Positions 6,480-14,394 of a DNA stretch of 26,583 bases are shown one piece after another. Under the pieces are notes generated by a model, which had not been told where the DNA came from, ran no database searches, and worked only from the letters and a program-made list of their open reading frames with translations. Within the stretch, counting starts at the first letter, position 1. Each line of letters begins with the position of its first letter. The stretch comes from CAZPMT01 sp964587655 (GTDB lineage Bacteria; Hydrogenedentota; Hydrogenedentia; Hydrogenedentales; SLHB01), in the NCBI GenBank assembly GCA_964587655.1, contig CAZPMT010000075.1, positions 1 through 26,583 of the forward strand, read 5' to 3'. The translations under genes and the position numbers were made by a program.

Positions 6480-7481
6480 ATGCAGACGGTCGCACATGCC
6501 AACGGATCGCGTGGAACATCGCCGATATCGGGTTCCAGCGGCCGCATCGCCTCGATAGATCAGTTCCGCGGGTTCGCCATCCTAGCGATGATCTTTGTGA
6601 ATCATGTTGGCGATTTCGACGTCATGCCGTGGATGCTCCACCATCACCGGGTGGGCATGTCGATCAACGATATCGTGGCGCCGATCTTCCTGTTCGTTGT
6701 CGGGATGGGTTTCCGCCTGTCCTTGCTTCGCCGCATTGAGCAACAAGGCTTGGGGCAGGCGCGCTGGGGCGCCGTGGGCCGATACATCTTCCTCACCGTC
6801 TTGGGTGCGGCCATTTACGAGGGGTATTGGTGGGACGCGCTGACGGATATAGGTCTCGGCGGTCTGCTCGCCTTGTGGGTCATCGAGAAGAGCGCGACAG
6901 CGCGCATCGCCACGGCCTTTGGATATCTTGCGGTGTATCAAGGTGTCTTTTCCTTGACGGGCTACGGCGCCTGGGTGATGGAACACAGCCTGAACGGCGG
7001 GCCTCTGGGGCCGCTGAGTTGGTCGTTCATGTTGCTGATGGGCACGGTCGCATATGACCTCGTCGCCGCAAAGGATAGTGGTCGCATCGTGCGCGGCTGC
7101 CTCGCGTGGGGCCTCGCTCTGTGCGCGGCGGGCTGGGCGCTTAGATTCCCCTGGCCGGGCATGAAGGTCGAATGGCCGTTCACCGCCTACGGCATGTCCG
7201 CGCCGTATCCGTTATACTCGGCGGGCCTGTGCTTCCTACTGCTGCTCGGGTTTGTGCTGCTGTGCGACACGCGCGGCGTGCGGATTCCCAGCCTGAGCGT
7301 GCTTGGCATGAATCCATTAGTGTTGTACGTCGCCCAACTCGTCGTCTTGGAGGTCGCCCACCGGTTGATTCCGGACAGTTCATCCGTGGCGATGGTTCTT
7401 GCGACTTTCGTTCCGCTATATCTCCTGCACTACTTTCTGGCCTTGTTCCTCTACCGAAAACACATCATCATCAAGATCTGA
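6480..7481 (+). CDS. Membrane acyltransferase related to heparan-alpha-glucosaminide N-acetyltransferase (DUF5009/DUF1624-like)
   Basis: A 333-aa polytopic membrane protein with about ten hydrophobic segments. The first begins with RIASIDQFRGFAILAMIFVN, the signature opening of the HGSNAT/YeiB-type acyltransferase group. It is followed by PWMLHHHRVGMSINDIVAPIFLFVVGMG, where the His cluster (residues 54-56) sits where human HGSNAT has its active-site His. Family members move an acetyl group from cytoplasmic acetyl-CoA across the membrane to a sugar amine. AGGGAG (6465-6470) lies 9 nt before the ATG at 6480, so the open frame back to 6369 is excluded. Bacterial members often accompany polysaccharide-degradation genes, which fits GH92 and GH116 here. 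The substrate is unknown. Confidence 0.78.
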   Translation: MQTVAHANGSRGTSPISGSSGRIASIDQFRGFAILAMIFVNHVGDFDVMPWMLHHHRVGMSINDIVAPIFLFVVGMGFRLSLLRRIEQQGLGQARWGAVGRYIFLTVLGAAIYEGYWWDALTDIGLGGLLALWVIEKSATARIATAFGYLAVYQGVFSLTGYGAWVMEHSLNGGPLGPLSWSFMLLMGTVAYDLVAAKDSGRIVRGCLAWGLALCAAGWALRFPWPGMKVEWPFTAYGMSAPYPLYSAGLCFLLLLGFVLLCDTRGVRIPSLSVLGMNPLVLYVAQLVVLEVAHRLIPDSSSVAMVLATFVPLYLLHYFLALFLYRKHIIIKI

Positions 7482-7554
7482 AACGCCCGGGAGAACAGCG
7501 CCAAGCTTTCAGTACGCCGCCGTCTTGGTTGTAGATGTTGCGGCATGGTGCGCC

Positions 7555-7583
7555 TTGGCGTACGCATCTCATCGCTGTATAAT
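7555..7583 (+). promoter_or_regulatory. Promoter of the nucleotidyltransferase/small-protein pair
   Basis: TTGGCG (7555-7560) and a perfect TATAAT (7578-7583) are spaced by 17 bp. Transcription would start near 7590, about 30 nt before the ATG at 7620. Having its own near-consensus promoter supports treating the pair as a separate module. Confidence 0.65.
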
Positions 7584-7619
7584 CGCGTCTACCGGCGGTT
7601 TTGTCCAGAGAGCCAGCCA

Positions 7620-8132
7620 ATGGAAAAGACCATCAAGATCCTGAACGAGCTAGAGAAAAACGGGCGGTTCGACAGATATGCCATCGGGGGCGCGATGGCC
7701 GCCACTTTCTATATGGAACCCATTCTGACCTACGACCTGGATGTGTTCATTGCAGGGGTGCGGACGGCAGGTACGATCATTACGCTGTCGCCAATCTACG
7801 AGTTCCTTCGCGGCCGAGGTTATGCCGAAGAGCACGAACACGTGATCATTGAAGGCGTGCCAGTGCAGTTTCTTCCGGTGCATAATCCTTTGCTGGAAGA
7901 GGCGGTGCGGGATGCGCGCGCGATCACGTGGGGCGGGATCCCGAGCCGAGTGCTTCGAGCCGAACACCTGATGGCCATCATGCTTCAGACGTACCGTCCG
8001 AAGGACAGAGTGCGGCTGGGACAGATGCTGAAGGAAGCCGAGTTTGACAAGCTGCACTTCACGGAGGTCCTGGAGCGACATGGGCTCCTCAGAAAATGGG
8101 ATGAATTCAAAGAACAGCCGGGTCTGGCATGA
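7620..8132 (+). CDS. AbiEii/MNT-type nucleotidyltransferase, candidate toxin of a two-gene module
   Basis: A 170-aa protein of the nucleotidyltransferase superfamily. IGGAMAATFYM (GG at 23-24) followed by LTYDLDVFI (D39, D41) is the GG...T-x-D-x-D signature of AbiEii-like and minimal nucleotidyltransferases, which transfer NMPs to tRNA or proteins. A second half with VIIEGVPVQFLPV and VLRAEHLMAIMLQTYRPKDRVRL matches the accessory region of AbiEii-like proteins. The start at 7620 is preferred because upstream in-frame codons overlap the promoter; the ribosome site is weak. Its 3' end overlaps the next small gene by 53 nt, typical of coupled toxin-antitoxin pairs. It is much shorter than full AbiEii (about 300 aa). 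Toxin activity is inferred from family and layout only; a housekeeping nucleotidyltransferase role is possible. Confidence 0.75.
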   Translation: MEKTIKILNELEKNGRFDRYAIGGAMAATFYMEPILTYDLDVFIAGVRTAGTIITLSPIYEFLRGRGYAEEHEHVIIEGVPVQFLPVHNPLLEEAVRDARAITWGGIPSRVLRAEHLMAIMLQTYRPKDRVRLGQMLKEAEFDKLHFTEVLERHGLLRKWDEFKEQPGLA

Positions 8133-8313
8133 TCCGGCGCTCGAATCTTTGATCGCGAGACTCGTCGAAGGGAAGAAAGAACACCGCGCGTCGCTTGCAC
8201 GGCTGCCGTTCGAGGAGAAAGTCCGCATTGTGGTTGAACTGCAGAAGATTGCCTACCAGATACGGACCTCTGTCGGAAAACCCACACCAAAGCCGTGGGA
8301 CTTTTCCGGATAA
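8080..8313 (+). CDS. Small partner protein overlapping the nucleotidyltransferase gene (candidate antitoxin)
   Basis: A 77-aa charged, probably helical protein. The region LARLPFEEKVRIVVELQKIA resembles small proteins I recall next to AbiEii-like nucleotidyltransferase genes. ATG 8080 has GGAG 5-8 nt upstream, and the gene overlaps the last 53 nt of the nucleotidyltransferase in another frame, implying translational coupling. ATG 8101 is an alternative start that would shorten it by seven residues. No DNA-binding motif is evident. A neutralising partner is the simplest reading. In many modules of this kind the small gene comes first, so the toxin-first order is slightly unusual. Confidence 0.65.
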   Translation: MGSSENGMNSKNSRVWHDPALESLIARLVEGKKEHRASLARLPFEEKVRIVVELQKIAYQIRTSVGKPTPKPWDFSG

Positions 8314-8382
8314 GCTTTCTGCGGTTGCGGTATCACCGCGTTTCGTGTATGAATCATCATTAGGACATCGGGAGGCGCGCGG

Positions 8383-9246
8383 ATGGAATCGAGATCCGTC
8401 ATTATCACGGGGAGTTCGACCGGGATTGGCGAGGCGTGCGCGTTGCGTCTTCACGCCGAGGGCTGGCGGGTGTTCGCAGGCGTGCGGCGGCAGGAAGATG
8501 GCGACGCGTTGCGCGCAAAGACCTCGGATCTGCTGATCCCCCTCATCCTCGATGTAACTTCCGGAGAGCAGATCGCGCTGGCGGCGGCGCGCGTGCGCGA
8601 CTGTGTGGGCGATGCGGGATTGCAGGGTCTCGTCAACAACGCCGGCATAGGCGTGGGCGGGCCGCTGGAGTTTCTGCCGATCGATGAGTTGCGCCGCCAG
8701 CTCGAGGTGAACGTGGTGGGTCTGGTCGCGGTCACCCAGGGTTTCCTGCCGCTGATTCGTGCTGGAAAAGGCCGAATCGTCAACATCGGTTCCGTTTCGG
8801 GACTGCTTTCCACACCGTTTGCAGGTCCATATTGCGCATCGAAGTTCGCGGTCGAGGCCATTTCGGATGCGTTGCGCGGCGAACTGCGGCCCTGGGGCAT
8901 TCATGTCGCCCTCGTTGAACCCGGCGAAGTCGCCACGCCCATATGGGAGAAGACGCGCGTGTTCATGGCCCGTATCGAGGCGTCTTTTTCGGATGAGTGT
9001 CTCCAACTCTATGGCCGCGCGATCAAAAGGATGGAGGGGATAGTGAACTTCTCAGAGCGCGGCGGCGTCCCTCCCGACCGCGTGGCGCGCAAAGTCTCGT
9101 CCGCGTTGACCGCGCGCAGGCCGAAGACGCGGTACCTTGTTGCGCGGAACGCGCGGATGCAGGCGTTCCTCGGCGCTCACGTGCCGGACCGCGCCCGCGA
9201 TTGGATCTTCGATCAGATGCTCCGGCGCTGGCCGATTCCCTCATAG
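8383..9246 (+). CDS. Short-chain dehydrogenase/reductase (classical SDR)
   Basis: A 287-aa NAD(P)-dependent oxidoreductase with a Rossmann fold. It has the glycine motif TGSSTGIG (residues 9-16), NNAG (85-88), N110, S137 in GSVSG and the catalytic Y150-x3-K154 in PYCASKFAVEA, so the full Asn-Ser-Tyr-Lys tetrad is present. R35-R36 after the second strand suggest a preference for NADP(H). The C-terminal extension is like that of retinol/steroid-type SDRs (for example 11beta-HSD- or RDH-like), but the substrate cannot be named. GGGAGG about 8 nt upstream fixes the ATG. It is followed by a small cupin gene on the same strand, and no shared pathway is evident. Confidence 0.92.
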   Translation: MESRSVIITGSSTGIGEACALRLHAEGWRVFAGVRRQEDGDALRAKTSDLLIPLILDVTSGEQIALAAARVRDCVGDAGLQGLVNNAGIGVGGPLEFLPIDELRRQLEVNVVGLVAVTQGFLPLIRAGKGRIVNIGSVSGLLSTPFAGPYCASKFAVEAISDALRGELRPWGIHVALVEPGEVATPIWEKTRVFMARIEASFSDECLQLYGRAIKRMEGIVNFSERGGVPPDRVARKVSSALTARRPKTRYLVARNARMQAFLGAHVPDRARDWIFDQMLRRWPIPS

Positions 9247-9366
9247 GGATGCCGGGAAGAAATCCCTGAAAGATTCCGTCGCGTGTGAAATTGATCTCGG
9301 CTCCGCGGTGTTCCCTCAAAGGAAGAGAAATCGAGGATAGAGCATCGAAAACGGAGGATGAGACCG

Positions 9367-9735
9367 ATGGACACTATCACAGCAGAGTTGCGGTGGAAGA
9401 GCCTGGATGTTCCCGATGAACGGCGCGTGTTCGCGAAGGGGCAACTCCAGCTTGTTACGCTGGGCGGTGTGACTTTCGGCAGAGCGACCCTGGAGCCCGG
9501 GTGGAGATGGTCGGAATGCGTGAAACCGATCGCGCACACGGAGAGCTGTCTGGCCGAACACCTTCAGTACCTCGTGTCCGGACGACTGCATGTCTCGATG
9601 GACGATGGAACTGAGGCCGAGTTCGGCCCAGGCGATGTTTCCCTTGTTCCGCCGGGGCATGATGCGTGGGTAGTCGGAAATGCCCCCGTGGTCTTGATAG
9701 ATGTTTCGGGCATGGCGGATTACGCGCGGCATTGA
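9367..9735 (+). CDS. Small cupin-domain protein
   Basis: A 122-aa single-domain cupin. The conserved barrel includes the first motif around GWRWSECVKPIAHTESCLAEHLQYLVSGRL and the second around FGPGDVSLVPPGHDAWVVGN. The usual HxH metal pair of motif 1 is not obvious, but His residues in IAHTES, EHLQY and PPGHD could bind metal. GGAGG (9353-9357) touches an in-frame ATG at 9358 and lies 9 nt before ATG 9367, so 9367 is the likely start. Such proteins act as small-molecule binding or signal-sensing units, or as isomerases and dioxygenases. It stops 5 bp before the convergent TMTC-like gene with no hairpin between. Function unknown. Confidence 0.8.
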   Translation: MDTITAELRWKSLDVPDERRVFAKGQLQLVTLGGVTFGRATLEPGWRWSECVKPIAHTESCLAEHLQYLVSGRLHVSMDDGTEAEFGPGDVSLVPPGHDAWVVGNAPVVLIDVSGMADYARH

Positions 9736-9740
9736 ATGGA

Positions 9741-11600
9741 CTACTGCGAAGGCGTTAGTCCGCGCAGGCGATCCAGTGTCTTTCGAGCGCCGGTGTGGCC
9801 GGGCCAGATCTGAAGCAGTTGCGAAAGAACTTGGACGGCGTCGCTAACGCGGCCGGCGCGTTCGAGAGCTAACGCGAGTCCGTACGCAGCTTCGGGATAA
9901 GCGGATCGTAGACCCAGCGCCTGCTGAAAACAGTCGATCGCCTCCGGGTACATGCCCTGCTTGTCCAGCGCGAGACCGAGGTTGTAAAGGATATCGGGGT
10001 TGTTCGGGTCAAGCTTCAGGCTGTCACGCAGCCACGGCAAGGCTTCGGCGGCGCGGCCCGCGTTGAGTAGCGTAACCCCGAGATTGAGCTTCGCGTTGAC
10101 GTGATCGGGCTTGAGGCTGAGCGCGCCCTGGAAGCAACGGATTGCATCGTCCGTTTTTCCCATGTTCGACAACGCAACGCCAAGATTCGTCACGGACTGG
10201 GGCGAGGAAGAGTCTGCTTGGACCGCCGCATAGAACTCGTCCGCCGCTTCCGCGTTCCGCTTCTGCGCCAGGTAGGCGCAGCCGAGATTGTAGTGCACGA
10301 CGCTGCTGTTCGTTGTCACCCGTGTTGCGTGTTGAAACACGGTCAGGCTGTCTTTCCAGAAAGATGTTTGACGCGCGGCGAGCACCGTGAGCACGGCGAT
10401 GGGCAGGATTGCCGCGGCTGCGACAACTTGCCTGGGTACGCGCATCGCGGTCATCAGGTCCGAGGCGCCATACGCGCTCGCGAGAAATAGTCCGATCAGT
10501 GGAATGTAGGTGTACCGGTCCGCCATTCCGTGATCGCCGATCTGGATGAAGCCGATGGCGGGCAGTAGCGCAACGAGATACCACAGCCACCCCACGATGA
10601 CGTAACGCCGGCTTCTTCCCAGCAACAGCGCGATGACGGTCACGATCGCGATTGCGATGGCCGCCGCCGACTGCCATGCCGGCAACGCGCCCCTCGCATA
10701 CGGATAGTCGATGGCAAGACCCGCGGGCCATACCGTCATCCCGGCATAGCGCACGTAGCTGATGAAAGCCTGCGCCGCGCGCGCGCCAGTGTCGACGGTC
10801 TGCGGCGTCTTCAGCAACAGCGCCGCCACACCCGCAACGCCGGACAGAAGGAAGAGCGGGATCTTCTCGATGAGGAGGCCGGGCGCCTTGCGCCACGTCC
10901 CGCCGCCAAATCGTTCGAGGGGCCAGTAGTCGAGCAGAAGGAACAGACACGGCAGCGTCACGAGGATGGATTTCGACATGAGCGCCAGAGCGAAGGGCGG
11001 AATGATCGCCGCGTAGCGAAGCAACGACGGCCGCTCTACGTAGAAGGCATACGCAAGCAGCGCCAGCAAACCGAAACAGCCGCTAAGCACGTCCTTGCGA
11101 CTCGACACCCACGCGACGGATTCGACGTGGAGCGGATGCACCGCGAAAAGGATCGCGACGAGCGCGCTGCACCACATGGCGTCGTCCCGCTTCAAGCGGG
11201 ACATGCGGTACAACGCCTCGAACAGGAGGAACGTGTTCAGGAGATGAAGGATTGCGTTGACGGCGTGATGTCCGGCGGGGTTCAGACCGAAGAGTTGATA
11301 GTCCAGCTTATGTGACAACCACGTCAGCGGATGCCAATTGTGGTAGTGTCCCGCTGTGAAGGCCCAACGCACGCTTTCCCACGTGAACGGCGACATGACG
11401 TGGGGGTTCTCGGTGACGTACTTGTCGTCGTCATAGTTGATGAAATCGAACCGCACCACCTGTCCGTAGACGGCAAGAACAACCACGAGGATGCAGACAT
11501 AGACGAAGTATCGTGAACGGAAGAACGAAGCGAATGTCGCGTCCGCGATCTGTTCCTCAGCTTGGATTGCTCGTCCCTCCCGCGCTCTCGCGGACGGCAC
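9741..11600 (-). CDS. TMTC-like polytopic membrane protein with C-terminal TPR repeats (putative GT-C glycosyltransferase)
   Basis: About 619 aa. An N-terminal GT-C-type membrane region carries an acidic loop NYDDDKYVTENPHV after the first helix, then HNWHPLTWLSHKLDYQLFG, HHAVNAILHLLNT and HPLHVESVAWVSSRKDVLS, all typical of the TMTC/PMT-like family. About eleven membrane segments follow, then roughly five TPR repeats (about residues 425-613). Animal TMTCs are O-mannosyltransferases; bacterial homologues are uncharacterised. The frame stays open to 11789 but would overlap panD by 163 nt, so a later start is needed. GTG 11600 has no ribosome site, while an in-frame ATC at 11567 follows GGAGG by 8 nt. 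As the fifth gene of the folate/pantothenate operon it is probably co-transcribed, although no metabolic link is known. Confidence 0.82.
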   Translation of the reverse strand: MPSARAREGRAIQAEEQIADATFASFFRSRYFVYVCILVVVLAVYGQVVRFDFINYDDDKYVTENPHVMSPFTWESVRWAFTAGHYHNWHPLTWLSHKLDYQLFGLNPAGHHAVNAILHLLNTFLLFEALYRMSRLKRDDAMWCSALVAILFAVHPLHVESVAWVSSRKDVLSGCFGLLALLAYAFYVERPSLLRYAAIIPPFALALMSKSILVTLPCLFLLLDYWPLERFGGGTWRKAPGLLIEKIPLFLLSGVAGVAALLLKTPQTVDTGARAAQAFISYVRYAGMTVWPAGLAIDYPYARGALPAWQSAAAIAIAIVTVIALLLGRSRRYVIVGWLWYLVALLPAIGFIQIGDHGMADRYTYIPLIGLFLASAYGASDLMTAMRVPRQVVAAAAILPIAVLTVLAARQTSFWKDSLTVFQHATRVTTNSSVVHYNLGCAYLAQKRNAEAADEFYAAVQADSSSPQSVTNLGVALSNMGKTDDAIRCFQGALSLKPDHVNAKLNLGVTLLNAGRAAEALPWLRDSLKLDPNNPDILYNLGLALDKQGMYPEAIDCFQQALGLRSAYPEAAYGLALALERAGRVSDAVQVLSQLLQIWPGHTGARKTLDRLRGLTPSQ

Positions 11601-11626
11601 GGATTCGCTGGAGCGCCGCGACGCGC

Positions 11627-11995
11627 CTATTCCTGTTTGGAGTCTACGCGAATTATGTGGTTTTTTCCATCCACGTGGACGATCTTCGGGACGTGCTTCC
11701 GGGCCTCCTTCACCTCCATCTGGACGTACGTGATCGCGATGATCAGATCGCCGGGCTGGCCGAGACGCGCCGCCGCGCCGTTCAGACACACTGCGCCGCT
11801 GCCGCGTTTCCCCGGGATGATGTAGGTCTCGAAGCGGTCGCCCGTGTTGATGTTCAACACCTGCACGCGCTCATGTTCCAGCATGTCCGCCGCCTCCATG
11901 AGCAGCGGATCGAGAGTCAGGCTCCCGGCGTAGTTCAGGTTCGCGTCCGTAATTGTCGCGCGGTGTATCTTGCTCTTCAGCATCGATAGAAGCAT
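11627..11995 (-). CDS. panD: Aspartate 1-decarboxylase proenzyme
   Basis: A 122-aa pyruvoyl-dependent enzyme that makes beta-alanine from L-aspartate, the second precursor of pantothenate. MLLSMLKSKIHRATIT aligns residue for residue with the start of E. coli PanD, putting the self-cleavage site at G24-S25 (YAGSLTLD). Also present are the substrate-binding ETYIIPGKRGSG, LNGAAARLGQPGDLIIAI and K9. AGAAGGTG about 7 nt before the ATG supports the start. It lies 25 bp after panC. A complete panB-panC-panD set means pantothenate can be made from ketoisovalerate and aspartate. Confidence 0.97.
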   Translation of the reverse strand: MLLSMLKSKIHRATITDANLNYAGSLTLDPLLMEAADMLEHERVQVLNINTGDRFETYIIPGKRGSGAVCLNGAAARLGQPGDLIIAITYVQMEVKEARKHVPKIVHVDGKNHIIRVDSKQE

Positions 11996-12020
11996 CTTTG
12001 CACCTTCTGTCCACTAGTCA

Positions 12021-12857
12021 CTAGCTGCCAAACTTTATGTTGTCGATCAACCGCGTCTTGCCTGCAAAGGCGGCCACGGCCAGCACGATCGTTCCGGAAA
12101 CTTCTTCCACGGGTTGAAAGTCGTCCGCGTCAACGAGTTCAACGTAGTCGATATCTACGCCCGCCATGCCTTCGCGGACCGCGGCGATGATCCTGCGGGC
12201 GTCGCGCTCACCGGCTTCGAGCAGGTCGCGGGCATGGAACAGCGACCGGGACAAGCACAGACCGCGGTGTCGTTCCTCGGGACTGAGATACGCGTTCCGC
12301 GAACTCATGGCGAGGCCGTCCGGCTCGCGCACGATGGGCATTTCGACGATCTCGACGCCCGTGTCGAGATCGCGCGCCATCCTCTTGATCACACCGCATT
12401 GCTGCGCGTCTTTCTGACCGAAATAGGCCCGGTGAGGCAGCACGGCGTTGAACAGCTTCGTAACCACCGTCGCCACGCCCCGGAAAAAAACGGGTCGCGA
12501 GCGACCGCACAGCCCCTGAGTGATCCGCTCGAGGTCCACGTACGTGAAGTAACCTTCCGGATACATCGTCGCACCGGTCGGCGCGTAGACAACGTGCATG
12601 CCCGCTTCCTCGGACAGCCGGCAGTCTGCGTCGAAGGTGCGCGGATAACGGTTGAAGTCCTCGTGCGGCGCGAACTGCGCCGGATTCACGAAAATGCTCA
12701 CGACGGCGGCGGCGTTGCCACGTGCGGCGGCGCGCATCAGGCTCGCGTGGCCTTCGTGCAGCGCGCCCATCGTGGGCACGAACCCGATTGTCTTTCCGGC
12801 GCAACGCTGCTCGAACGACCACGCCCGCATTTCATCCGGACAGGCAATAATCCTCAT
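12021..12857 (-). CDS. panC: Pantothenate synthetase
   Basis: A 278-aa enzyme that condenses pantoate and beta-alanine with ATP through a pantoyl-adenylate. Nucleotidyltransferase motifs are intact: VPTMGALHEGH (HIGH-type, H34 and H37), NPAQF, YFGQKDAQQ (146-153) and the KMSKS-like MSSRN (184-188), plus the C-terminal KTRLIDN. One deviation is RPVFFRGV where the family usually has RPGHFRGV. The gene is 27 bp downstream of panB and 25 bp upstream of panD, so the genes are co-transcribed. The length is typical. Confidence 0.97.
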   Translation of the reverse strand: MRIIACPDEMRAWSFEQRCAGKTIGFVPTMGALHEGHASLMRAAARGNAAAVVSIFVNPAQFAPHEDFNRYPRTFDADCRLSEEAGMHVVYAPTGATMYPEGYFTYVDLERITQGLCGRSRPVFFRGVATVVTKLFNAVLPHRAYFGQKDAQQCGVIKRMARDLDTGVEIVEMPIVREPDGLAMSSRNAYLSPEERHRGLCLSRSLFHARDLLEAGERDARRIIAAVREGMAGVDIDYVELVDADDFQPVEEVSGTIVLAVAAFAGKTRLIDNIKFGS

Positions 12858-12884
12858 TCGACAACACTCCGATATTTCACGCGC

Positions 12885-13694
12885 TCACTTGAACGCGCGG
12901 TCCGGGTCGGGGAACGCGCCGGTCCGCACCTCTTCGACGTAGGCGCGGCATGCCTGCGCCATCAGGCTCCGGACGTCGCCGAAGGTCTTCGAGAACTTCG
13001 TCGTGCCCCAGCCCAGGATGTCGTGCAGGACAAGCACCTGCCCGTCGCACGCGGCTCCCGCGCCGATCCCGATCGTCGGGATCGACACGAGCGACGTGAT
13101 CTCCGCCGCGAGGTCCGCGGGTATGCACTCGAGCACCAGAGAGAAACAACCGATCTGATCAAGGCCACGCGCCTCATCCTTGAGGCGTATGCGGCACTCA
13201 GGAGATCGCCCCTGGACTTTGTAGCCGCCGATCTGATTGATCGACTGCGGCGTCAGCCCGATGTGCCCCATCACTGGAATGCCCGCGCGCATGATCGCGG
13301 CGATGCTGCCGCCGAACTTTTCAGCGGAACCTTCGAGCTTGACGCCGTGGGCGCCCCCCTCCGAGATCAGCCGGCCCGCGTTTCGCAGGGCCTCTTCGGG
13401 CGAGATCTGATACGACAGGAACGGCATGTCCGCTATGACAAGCGCGCTCTGCACGGCCCGCGAGACCATTCGGGTATGCCGCACCATGTCGTCCATGGTG
13501 ACGTTGAGCGTGTCGGGATTTCCCATGACCACCATTCCGCACGAATCGCCCACCAGGATGACGTCGACTCCGGCCTCGTCCAGGATCTGCGCCGAGGGGT
13601 AGTCGTAGGCGGTGAGCACTGCGATTCTGTCGTGCGGGGAAGTGGCGCCGTCTTTCTTGCGGTCTTTTAGAGATACTGCTGTAACGCGTGCGAT
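12885..13694 (-). CDS. panB: 3-methyl-2-oxobutanoate hydroxymethyltransferase
   Basis: About 269 aa. Transfers a one-carbon unit from methylene-THF to ketoisovalerate, the first pantothenate step. Motifs are VLTAYDYPSAQILDEAGVDVILVGDS, ADMPFLSY, GAHGVKLEG, PVMGHIGLTPQ and the catalytic LVLECIP; IPTIGIGAGAACDGQVLVLHDILG is also typical. The start is odd. The only canonical codon is TTG at 13724, with no suitably spaced ribosome site. A strong AGGAG (13704-13708) lies downstream of that TTG and is followed 9 nt later by an in-frame ATC at 13694, exactly where PanB proteins normally begin (x-A-R-V-T-A-V-S-L). I list the ATC start; an annotation tool would choose 13724. The folK gene lies about 107 bp upstream. 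Confidence 0.93.
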   Translation of the reverse strand: MARVTAVSLKDRKKDGATSPHDRIAVLTAYDYPSAQILDEAGVDVILVGDSCGMVVMGNPDTLNVTMDDMVRHTRMVSRAVQSALVIADMPFLSYQISPEEALRNAGRLISEGGAHGVKLEGSAEKFGGSIAAIMRAGIPVMGHIGLTPQSINQIGGYKVQGRSPECRIRLKDEARGLDQIGCFSLVLECIPADLAAEITSLVSIPTIGIGAGAACDGQVLVLHDILGWGTTKFSKTFGDVRSLMAQACRAYVEEVRTGAFPDPDRAFK

Positions 13695-13801
13695 GGTTCG
13701 GTTCTCCTGAACCGTGACGTGCAAGCCTTCGCGCGCAACCCGTCCCGGTCCCTGTTGGGCTCCAAGCGGAGCGGTTCAGTATGGCCTTTTCCGTTCGCGT
13801 T

Positions 13802-14305
13802 TCACGCGAGCGGATCGAGTTTCGTTACGCCGCCTTGTGCTTCCGGGCGTTCGCTCAACGCGCGTACGGTCATCCCAGTAACCGGGTCAACCGCTTCCGG
13901 CGCGATCTCCGCGAGCGGCGTCAGCACAAAGGCGCGTGTCCGAAACTCCTTGTGGGGCAGTGTCAGCGACGGCGTTTCCACCACGCGCGAACCCCAGAGG
14001 ACCAAGTCGATGTCTATCTCGCGCGGTCCCCAGCGAATGGTGGGCGTCCGCCCCAGCCGGCGCTCGATTTCCTTGACTGCATTCAGGAGTTCAAGCGGCG
14101 TCAACGCCGTCTCGATCTCTACAGCAAGATTGACGAACGCGGGCTGGTCCGTGAAACCAACCGGCGCAGTCTCATAGGCGCTCGAGACCCGCGTGACCCG
14201 GACGTGCTCCGTTTCTTCCAGCGCTTGAAGCGCCGTACGGAGGTTTGCCATCCGATCCCCGACGTTGCCGCCGAGGCTCAGATAGACACGTTCCCAGCAC
14301 GCCAT
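13802..14305 (-). CDS. folK: 2-amino-4-hydroxy-6-hydroxymethyldihydropteridine pyrophosphokinase
   Basis: A 167-aa HPPK, which transfers pyrophosphate from ATP to hydroxymethyl-dihydropterin in folate synthesis. Visible are YLSLGGNVGDR at the N-terminus, SSAYETAPVGFTDQPAFVNLAVEIET, the KEIERRLGRTP segment and the signature RWGPREIDIDLVLWG with metal-binding aspartates, then PHKEFRTRAFVLTPLAEIAP. The length is normal. It heads the folK-panB-panC-panD unit; folate is the cofactor PanB needs, so the pairing makes metabolic sense and the order is known from other bacteria. The ATG has a moderate GAGAG ribosome site. Confidence 0.95.
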   Translation of the reverse strand: MACWERVYLSLGGNVGDRMANLRTALQALEETEHVRVTRVSSAYETAPVGFTDQPAFVNLAVEIETALTPLELLNAVKEIERRLGRTPTIRWGPREIDIDLVLWGSRVVETPSLTLPHKEFRTRAFVLTPLAEIAPEAVDPVTGMTVRALSERPEAQGGVTKLDPLA

Positions 14306-14354
14306 TATGGTCTCTCGACCCGGACTGAACTGCCCTGATCAAACTTTCAGCAAA

Positions 14355-14384
14355 ATTTTACCACATTGCCCACAAAGCATGCAA
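14355..14384 (-). promoter_or_regulatory. Promoter of the folK-pan operon (extended -10)
   Basis: Read on the minus strand, TTGCAT (14379-14384) is followed after 18 bp by TAAAAT (14355-14360), preceded by TGG to give an extended -10. The site lies in the 89-bp gap between the GH116 stop and folK. It implies an independent promoter for folK-panBCD. Confidence 0.5.
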
Positions 14385-14394
14385 CGATCTCGCG

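Noticed and set aside
11601..11789. Upstream extension of the TMTC-like gene to 11789
   Set aside because: It would overlap panD by 163 nt in another frame with Arg-rich, shadow-like sequence.
12114..13670. A 518-codon open frame on the + strand across panC and panB
   Set aside because: It is antisense to two unmistakable pantothenate genes and spans their boundary; composition effect only.
9741..14305. A pan-motif riboswitch-like leader in the pantothenate operon
   Set aside because: The short gaps before folK and panB show no strong conserved helices that I could pair; only an extended -10 promoter was supported.
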